Assembly (NCBI GenBank): GCA_035651115.1
Contig: DASRGL010000051.1
Coordinates: forward strand, 1 to 5,171
Direction: 5' to 3'
From: DASRGL01 sp035651115
Lineage (GTDB): Bacteria > Armatimonadota > Chthonomonadetes > Chthonomonadales > Chthonomonadaceae
DNA: 5,171 nucleotides
Shown here piece after piece: positions 1 to 3,711 of the stretch (within the stretch, counting starts at the first letter, position 1; each line of letters begins with the position of its first letter). The notes below the pieces were generated by a model that was given only the letters and a program-made list of their open reading frames with translations, ran no database searches and was not told where the DNA came from. The position numbers and the translations under genes are program-made.

Positions 1-348
1 AAGGACTACGGCATCGGCACGATCCTCGGCGAGCGCACCTTCGGCAAAGGGCTGGTGCAGTCGCTCTTCCAGCTTGGCGATAACTCCGCGCTGCGCCTGA
101 CGACGGCCAAGTACTATACGCCGAAGCACACGGACATCAACCGGAAGCGGGATGAGGACGGCGACCCGATTCCCGGTTCCGGCGGCATCGTGCCGGACAT
201 CGAGGTGAAGCAGTCCCCCGACTGGAAAGCGGAGGACTTCAAGGACAAGACGCACGATCTCCAGTTGCAGAAGGCCCTTGCATTCCTGCGCGCCCGGCTC
301 TCCGGCAAGACGCTGGCGCAGGCCACGCAGGAGGTCACGCGGAATTAG
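1..348 (+). CDS. C-terminal fragment of an S41-family carboxy-terminal processing protease (CtpA/Prc type)
   Basis: The window opens inside this gene in frame 1; 115 residues remain before TAG at 346-348. S41 proteases are exported serine proteases with a Ser-Lys dyad that trim C-terminal tails of envelope proteins. The fragment begins with the conserved strand that holds the catalytic lysine, GERTFGKGLVQ. K16 of the fragment (codon 46-48) corresponds to the dyad lysine of CtpB, and Q20 (58-60) to its assisting glutamine. After it come the family's strand with LTTAKYYTP, the GGIVPDIEV segment, and a helical tail ending QEVTRN. The catalytic serine, PDZ domain and signal peptide lie upstream of the window. 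The deacetylase gene begins 164 bases downstream on the same strand. Family assignment is secure; the exact subfamily is not. Confidence 0.93.
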   Translation, partial: KDYGIGTILGERTFGKGLVQSLFQLGDNSALRLTTAKYYTPKHTDINRKRDEDGDPIPGSGGIVPDIEVKQSPDWKAEDFKDKTHDLQLQKALAFLRARLSGKTLAQATQEVTRN

Positions 349-373
349 TGCGGATGTGGCCCTCCTCCCCCCG

Positions 374-407
374 CCCCTCTTCTCCCATCGCTGTGGGAGA
401 AGGGGGA
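374..407. repeat. G/C-rich inverted repeat, copy 1
   Basis: An imperfect palindrome between the protease and deacetylase genes. The arms cttctccca (379-387) and tgggagaag (394-402) are perfect complements around the 6-base loop tcgctg, and the stem extends outward through 375-378/403-406 with one G-T wobble. It resembles copies 2 and 3 in having a pyrimidine left arm, a loop containing tgt or ctgtg, and a purine right arm that begins with a run of G. It lies just after the TAG at 348 and could fold in the transcript. There is no U-tract after it, so it is not a classical intrinsic terminator. Confidence 0.75.
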
Positions 408-483
408 GAGCGAAACTCTCAGCTTCCCTGTTCTTCTCTAATCGTGCCAGAGTGGAAAGGGAAGGAAAAGCCTGCGCTACAGT

Positions 484-514
484 CTCCCCTCTCCCGCAGT
501 GTGGGAGAGGGGAT
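484..514. repeat. G/C-rich inverted repeat, copy 2, overlapping the deacetylase start
   Basis: Perfect arms cccctctccc (486-495) and gggagagggg (503-512) enclose the 7-base loop gcagtgt; the pair T485-A513 adds one more. The right arm is the ribosome binding site of the downstream gene, and A513 is the first base of its ATG. In the transcript this hairpin would hide both, so it may limit translation unless opened. The sequence is similar to copy 1 about 110 bases upstream, so the purine arm of copy 1 could also pair with the pyrimidine arm of copy 2 and free the start site. That alternative pairing is inference. Confidence 0.78.
503..512 (+). promoter_or_regulatory. Repeat-borne ribosome binding site of the deacetylase gene
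   Basis: The purine run gggagagggg ends directly before ATG at 513; gggag (503-507) sits 5 bases upstream of the start. It decides the start codon: the frame is open back to GTG at 348, but only the ATG at 513 gives a normal lipoprotein signal peptide. A good-looking AGGAGG at 329-334 lies 13 bases before the GTG at 348, which is too far for efficient use, and initiation there would put about 55 extra residues, translated from the repeats, in front of the signal peptide. Confidence 0.65.
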
Positions 515-1337
515 GGGGGCGAGGGCCTCCCTTCTCCTCCTGCTTCTTCTCGCCGGATGCCGACAGCAGAAGCCTGTCACGCCCACTGCGCCGCCTTCCA
601 TGTCGAAGCCAGCCGTGATGGCTCCGAAACCGGCGAATAGCCCCACCAATGCGGCGCTGGCGTTCTGGAAGCCGACGCCTACTGAGTTGCGGGAAGCCCC
701 GGAGATGCCGCCGCGCGTCGCGCTCACCTTCGACGCGGGCAGCGATGCGAAGGCCGTTCCGATCCTTCTCAAGACGCTGGCCGAACACAGGGTTCGTGCC
801 ACCTTTTTCCTCACCGGCAAGTTCTGTGAGAAATTCCCGCGCGAATGCCGCGCCATCGCGGAGGCCGGGATGGAACTCGGCAACCACTCCTATTCGCATC
901 CCCGTTTTACGAAGCTGAGCGCGGAGGAGATACGCCGCCAGCTGGAGCGCGCCGAGGCCGCTATCGTCAAAGCGTGCGGGCGCGGCGCGAAACCGCTCTT
1001 TCGTTTCCCCTACGGCGACCGGGACAGGCGTACCTGCGCGCTAGTCGCGAAGGCGGGCTATCAGCCTATCGCCTGGACGCTGGACTCGCTGGACAGCTTC
1101 GGCAAGCCGAAATCCGCCGCCTATGTCGCCGACCGCATCACCCGCAAGGTCAAGCCGGGCTATATCACGCTGATGCACGTCTCCTGCGTCGGCTCGGCGG
1201 AAGCCCTGCCGCAGATATTCGCTTACCTGGATAAGATCGGCGCGCAGGTCGTGCCGGTCAGCGAACTGCTCCTCAGTCGGCCCCTGCCGCCTCCGACCGC
1301 CCAGAACGCCCGCCGCAAGCCCCTCCCGCGCGGATAG
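513..1337 (+). CDS. Polysaccharide deacetylase (NodB homology domain) lipoprotein
   Basis: 274 residues. Members are metal-dependent carbohydrate esterases (CE4) that remove N-acetyl groups from peptidoglycan or other amino-sugar polymers. Residues 1-16 form a short lipoprotein signal: an Arg at 4, seven leucines (7-13) and the lipobox LAGC with the lipidated Cys16. A Pro/Ala/Lys-rich linker runs to about 60. The NodB domain follows with its motifs: TFDAG at 72-76 (catalytic base D74), HSYSH with metal ligands H125 and H129, RFPYG at 164-168, DSLD at 191-194, and LMH with H222. The second Asp of the usual TFDD motif is Ala75 here, as Asn replaces it in PdaA-like enzymes, so the metal site probably uses only D74 and the two His. 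Five cysteines lie in the domain (105, 112, 155, 175, 225), possibly disulfides. The C-terminus is a Pro/Arg-rich tail of about 20 residues. The substrate is not known; peptidoglycan is plausible given the envelope protease next door. Confidence 0.9.
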   Translation: MGARASLLLLLLLAGCRQQKPVTPTAPPSMSKPAVMAPKPANSPTNAALAFWKPTPTELREAPEMPPRVALTFDAGSDAKAVPILLKTLAEHRVRATFFLTGKFCEKFPRECRAIAEAGMELGNHSYSHPRFTKLSAEEIRRQLERAEAAIVKACGRGAKPLFRFPYGDRDRRTCALVAKAGYQPIAWTLDSLDSFGKPKSAAYVADRITRKVKPGYITLMHVSCVGSAEALPQIFAYLDKIGAQVVPVSELLLSRPLPPPTAQNARRKPLPRG

Positions 1338-2498
1338 TCAGGGAAGCGAGCGCACGACCACGCCGAAGGGCGTGCGTGAGTCGCCGCTGCCATAGGTGGC
1401 CTCTTCCGTCGCCATGCGCAGCGAGCGGATGCGCCGCGTGCGTGTATCGAACTGCAGAAAGCCCAGAACGGTCGCCTCCGCGAAATTGGCGTCGTCCTTG
1501 TGATAGAACGGATGCTTCATCGTCAGCGCGCCTGCCAGACGCACGCGGGCCGTGCCGTTCTCCACGGCAACGACGGTGGCGCGCAGGGATTGCCGGTCTA
1601 TCCGGTTCGTCGTCAGGTCGGAGTTTTCGGTCGGCGGGTAGAAGTGGGTAAAAAGCAGGGCCGCGACCTGCGGCTCGACCTCCCAGGCCGTTCCGACGCG
1701 CGCCGGGCCAGGCGGAAGCAGCTTGCGCCACTGCGCCTGCGTCAGCGTGATCCAGTCTACGGCGGGCAGGTCGCCCCAGTTGCCGTGATTCTCGCCCTCG
1801 CCGGTCAGCGCGTAGTCGTCGCCCCGGCGTTCCAGGTAGCGGGCCGTCAGGTGCAGCAGGAGTTCGCCCGGCGCGACCTGCGGCGTGGACGGCGGCGCGG
1901 GCTTGATGACCGGCTCGCCAGGCGGCGTGTTCAGTTTCTGCACGTTCCGTTCCAGCAGGGCGGTCATCAGGTCGGCATGAGCGGCCTGCGCCGTATGCAG
2001 GGAGTCGATGGTATGCCCGTCCGGGTTCAGGATAAAGGCGTGAACCGTGCCGACGGAGAGCTTGGCGGCGTAACCCTCTTCATGGATGCGTTGCAGCAAG
2101 GCCCGTTCTTCGGGCGGCGCGCTGCCGTTGTCGCGATAGTCCTCGTTGGAGAGGTAGACCGGCACATAGTAGCGATTGAGCAGGGAGATGATGCGCGAGT
2201 TGGAGAGCGACACGGCTCTCACGCTGAACGCGCCGCCTCAACACCGGCCTACATTCATACGGCCATCGAGCGTGAAGAGAAAGACGGGCCGCTGGTGTTC
2301 CTTTGCCAGGCGCAGGGCGCTGCGGAGGTCGCTTGCCCAGCCGATAGATTCCCACCGGCGCTCTTTCGCAGTCGGCTGCCACTGCTGCACGCGCCGCTCG
2401 ACCCAGGCCGCGTCGTGTTCCTCGGAAGTCGCCGCCAGGGGCGCGAGAAGCGCGCCCAATCCCAACAGGCCGGCTCCGAGATAGGTTGTCAATCGCAT
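1338..2498 (-). CDS. Exported thioredoxin-like selenoprotein with vicinal Cys-Sec, in-frame UGA at codon 87
   Basis: Read through the TGA at 2238-2240, the frame gives 386 residues. ATG at 2496-2498 follows a strong AAAGGAG. Residues 1-23 are a signal peptide (MRLTT, a Leu/Gly/Ala core, PLAA). About 55-175 looks like a thioredoxin fold: a helix SDLRSALRLAKEHQ, strand PVFLFTLDG (71-79), active-site segment GRC-Sec-GG (84-89), then NSRIISLLNRYYVPVYLSNEDY, and a late strand HAFILNPDG (153-161). C86 is the only cysteine, so C86-U87 would be the sole redox pair. The usual cis-proline seems replaced by V152. About 210-386 is a domain I cannot name, with WITL, FYPPTEN, KHPFYH and RIRSLRMATEEATYG. 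The downstream GTG at 2220-2222, which would start a 294-residue ORF, has no usable ribosome binding site and would cut the fold in half. The gene follows the GH172 gene by 19 bases and ends in TGA. Alternatives are a sequencing error (TGT/TGC/TGG read as TGA) or a recent nonsense mutation. Confidence 0.8.
2203..2220 (-). promoter_or_regulatory. Candidate bacterial SECIS element
   Basis: In the mRNA the stem GAGAGC / GCUCUC is a perfect 6-bp match around the loop CGUGUC. Counting from the base after UGA, the 5' arm is +18 to +23, the loop +24 to +29 and the 3' arm +30 to +35. Bacterial SECIS elements lie inside the coding region just after the UGA, with an apical loop roughly 16-37 nt downstream and a G among its first two bases. 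Here G is the second loop base and is followed by U, as in the GU read by SelB in E. coli fdhF. An outer helix GCGCG (+5 to +9) with CGCGC (+41 to +45) could extend the structure. SelB binding is inferred. Confidence 0.7.
2238..2240 (-). other. In-frame UGA, predicted selenocysteine codon (Sec87)
   Basis: The minus-strand codons here read CGG TGT TGA GGC GGC GCG, i.e. Arg-Cys-Sec-Gly-Gly-Ala. It is the only in-frame stop between 2498 and 1341. It falls right after the first beta strand and glycine turn, where thioredoxin-fold proteins carry their redox cysteines. TGA also ends this gene and zwf, so UGA is a real stop in this genome and a general code change is unlikely. Confidence 0.78.
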
Positions 2499-2504
2499 CG
2501 CTGT

Positions 2505-2512
2505 CTCCTTTC
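2505..2512 (-). promoter_or_regulatory. Ribosome binding site of the selenoprotein gene
   Basis: The minus strand reads GAAAGGAG, then six bases ACAGCG before ATG. It lies in the 19-base gap after the GH172 stop. It fixes the start at 2498 and shows that translation is set up for the N-terminal half, supporting one gene running across the UGA. Confidence 0.8.
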
Positions 2513-2517
2513 TTTTG

Positions 2518-3645
2518 CTACTCCGAAGGCCGCTTCTCCAATCCGACGGAACGCAGGGCGCGATCCGGGAAGGCGGGAAACGGCGCGGTCGGCAACGTCT
2601 GATACCAGAAGGCCGTCGAACAGTAGTCGTCCTGCCGCTCGAACAGCGTGAACTGCTGTCCTTCGGCGAGCGGCGTGGGGACTTCGAGTTCGCCCCGCTC
2701 CACCCGCTCCCGAACCGCCGCGACGCTCGCGCCGCCCATCTGCTGCACGGCCACTTTGATGTCTTTGTGAAAATAGATGGGGTCGAGGATGTGCCAGCGA
2801 TAGTAGCTGATGAGCGCGTCGAGCGCGCCTTTCTCGCCGCGCGCGTAGAGCGGGCAGCCGTGATAGGGCGTGTCGTGAACGCCGATGCCCCAGGCGGAGC
2901 AGGCGTAGTCCTCGCTGCCCGTGCCGCAGAGCGTGGGATAGTCTTTGTCCCCATCCAGGTAGAACTTGAATTCGCCCTCGCCCCACCAGTGATCGTCCAG
3001 CGTGCGCAGGCCCACCACGCAGCCGAGAAACCGCCCGCGCCCCTGCACGCCGTCCAGAATCACGTAGTCCTGCTTCAGTGTCGTCGGGTTCTGGCGGCGG
3101 AACTGCGCATGGAAACAGGCCGTGTCCGCCGTCAGTTCATCGCCGACCGTGTAGTCTATCTGATAGAAGAGATGGGCCACGTCCTCCCCACTATCGTTCT
3201 CGACGGTGATGCGGGCGCGCTGGCGGAAAGGCATCGTGTAGTAGCAGCTCAGCCCCCGGCCTTCCGGCATCAGAGTCAGGGCGGAGGCGAAGGGGCGGCG
3301 GCGTCCGTGCGCCATGCCGAAGAAGTCGCCCAGCGGACATTCAACGCTCGGCTGCTCCTGGCCCTCCCAGTAGAAGCGCAGGATCACGTTGCGGTCTTGC
3401 AGGGGATAGCCAGGCGGCGTCGTGATCCAGATGTGCCGGATACACCCCGGCCCCTGAATGTCCGCCAGCGTGACGGTCTGGCCTGCGGGCAGCGGCGAGA
3501 GCGCGGGCGCGCCTTTGCGTCCGTTGCCCGCGCGCCCGCCCGCGCCTTTCGCGCCCTCCGGGTTTTCGGCGGTGATGGCCCGGCTCTCCACGCCGGGCGG
3601 AGGCGTCAGCGGCAGCCCGCCGAGGCTGATTCCAGTCGAGTTCAT
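2518..3645 (-). CDS. DUF2961 protein, glycoside hydrolase family 172
   Basis: 375 residues. DUF2961 is the founding domain of GH172, whose studied members act on furanosides (alpha-D-fructofuranosidase / difructose dianhydride I synthase, and D-arabinan-acting alpha-D-arabinofuranosidases). The protein has the typical N-terminal SRAITAENPEGAKG (21-34), then GPGCIRHIWITTPP (65-78), the double-psi-like strands with ECPLGDFFG (102-110), the core WWGEGEFKFYLDGD (220-233) and GTGSEDY (241-247), and a late DDYCSTAFWYQ (339-349). By comparison with the Bifidobacterium enzyme, E223 is the likely nucleophile and E245 the acid/base. No signal peptide is visible, so it should be cytosolic and act on imported oligosaccharides. 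The start is ATG at 3643-3645 with AAAGGAG five bases upstream; an in-frame GTG at 3663 lies inside repeat copy 3 and is rejected. It lies between zwf and the selenoprotein gene. The substrate cannot be told from sequence alone. Confidence 0.9.
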   Translation of the reverse strand: MNSTGISLGGLPLTPPPGVESRAITAENPEGAKGAGGRAGNGRKGAPALSPLPAGQTVTLADIQGPGCIRHIWITTPPGYPLQDRNVILRFYWEGQEQPSVECPLGDFFGMAHGRRRPFASALTLMPEGRGLSCYYTMPFRQRARITVENDSGEDVAHLFYQIDYTVGDELTADTACFHAQFRRQNPTTLKQDYVILDGVQGRGRFLGCVVGLRTLDDHWWGEGEFKFYLDGDKDYPTLCGTGSEDYACSAWGIGVHDTPYHGCPLYARGEKGALDALISYYRWHILDPIYFHKDIKVAVQQMGGASVAAVRERVERGELEVPTPLAEGQQFTLFERQDDYCSTAFWYQTLPTAPFPAFPDRALRSVGLEKRPSE

Positions 3646-3650
3646 TCCTT

Positions 3651-3657
3651 CTCCTTT
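3651..3657 (-). promoter_or_regulatory. Ribosome binding site of the GH172 gene
   Basis: Minus-strand AAAGGAG followed by AAGGA and the ATG at 3645. It is one base from the foot of the hairpin formed by repeat copy 3, so folding of that repeat may influence ribosome access or mRNA stability at this junction. Confidence 0.78.
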
Positions 3658-3658
3658 A

Positions 3659-3706
3659 CCCACCCCCCCGCCCCCCTCCTCTGTGGGGAGGGGGGCGGGG
3701 GGTGGG
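3659..3706. repeat. G/C-rich inverted repeat, copy 3, between zwf and the GH172 gene
   Basis: A long, almost perfect palindrome. The left arm is CCC-A-C7-G-C6-T-CC (3659-3679) and the right arm GGGG-A-G6-C-G6-T-GGG (3685-3706), differing by one extra C; the loop is about 5 bases and contains ctgt. On the plus strand it has the same pyrimidine-loop-purine order as copies 1 and 2, so it is inverted relative to its own operon. It begins 5 bases after the zwf stop. The RNA hairpin would be very stable but has no following U-tract, so partial termination, mRNA end protection or simple mobile-repeat insertion are all possible. Confidence 0.85.
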
Positions 3707-3711
3707 TCATC

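Larger units (their letters stand above)
349..512. other. Intergenic region between protease and deacetylase genes
   Basis: 164 bases that hold repeat copies 1 and 2 and, between them, about 75 bases (408-483) with no gene, hairpin or clear sigma-70 promoter that I can point to. All of it is open in the deacetylase frame, but the translated product is just repeat-derived Pro/Ser/Gly sequence, so I treat it as untranslated leader. Whether the deacetylase is cotranscribed with the protease is open. Confidence 0.6.

Noticed and set aside
348..512. N-terminal extension of the deacetylase from GTG 348, overlapping the protease stop.
   Set aside because: It would translate the two palindromic repeats and bury the lipoprotein signal 55 residues inside the protein; the AGGAGG at 329-334 is 13 bases from the GTG.
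374..514. Repeat copies 1 and 2 as part of a CRISPR array.
   Set aside because: There are only two imperfect palindromes of different sequence, with no regular unit or spacer length.
1338..2222. A stand-alone 294-residue minus-strand gene starting at GTG 2222.
   Set aside because: There is no Shine-Dalgarno at a useful distance (GAGG lies 13 bases upstream), the start would fall in the middle of a fold, and the upstream half is in the same frame with a good start.
2238..2498. Pseudogene by nonsense mutation or frameshift in the thioredoxin-like gene.
   Set aside because: There is no frameshift, only one stop codon, and it lies exactly at the active site beside the only Cys, followed by a SECIS-like hairpin. 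A random nonsense mutation would not be expected to combine these. A sequencing error cannot be fully excluded.
1500..2651. A 383-residue open frame on the plus strand, antisense to the selenoprotein gene and running uninterrupted across the UGA.
   Set aside because: The translation is Arg/Gln/Gly-rich with no recognisable domain or ribosome binding site. The minus strand has a signal peptide, a thioredoxin-like pattern, a strong Shine-Dalgarno and operon context, so the plus frame is a shadow of GC-rich codon structure.
3646..3663. GTG 3663 as the start of the GH172 gene.
   Set aside because: It lies in the arm of repeat copy 3, whereas ATG 3645 has a well-spaced AAAGGAG and starts just before the conserved N-terminal motif.
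3659..3706. Repeat copy 3 as a rho-independent terminator of zwf.
   Set aside because: The stem is strong but no U-tract follows on either strand, and the next gene's ribosome binding site begins one base away.
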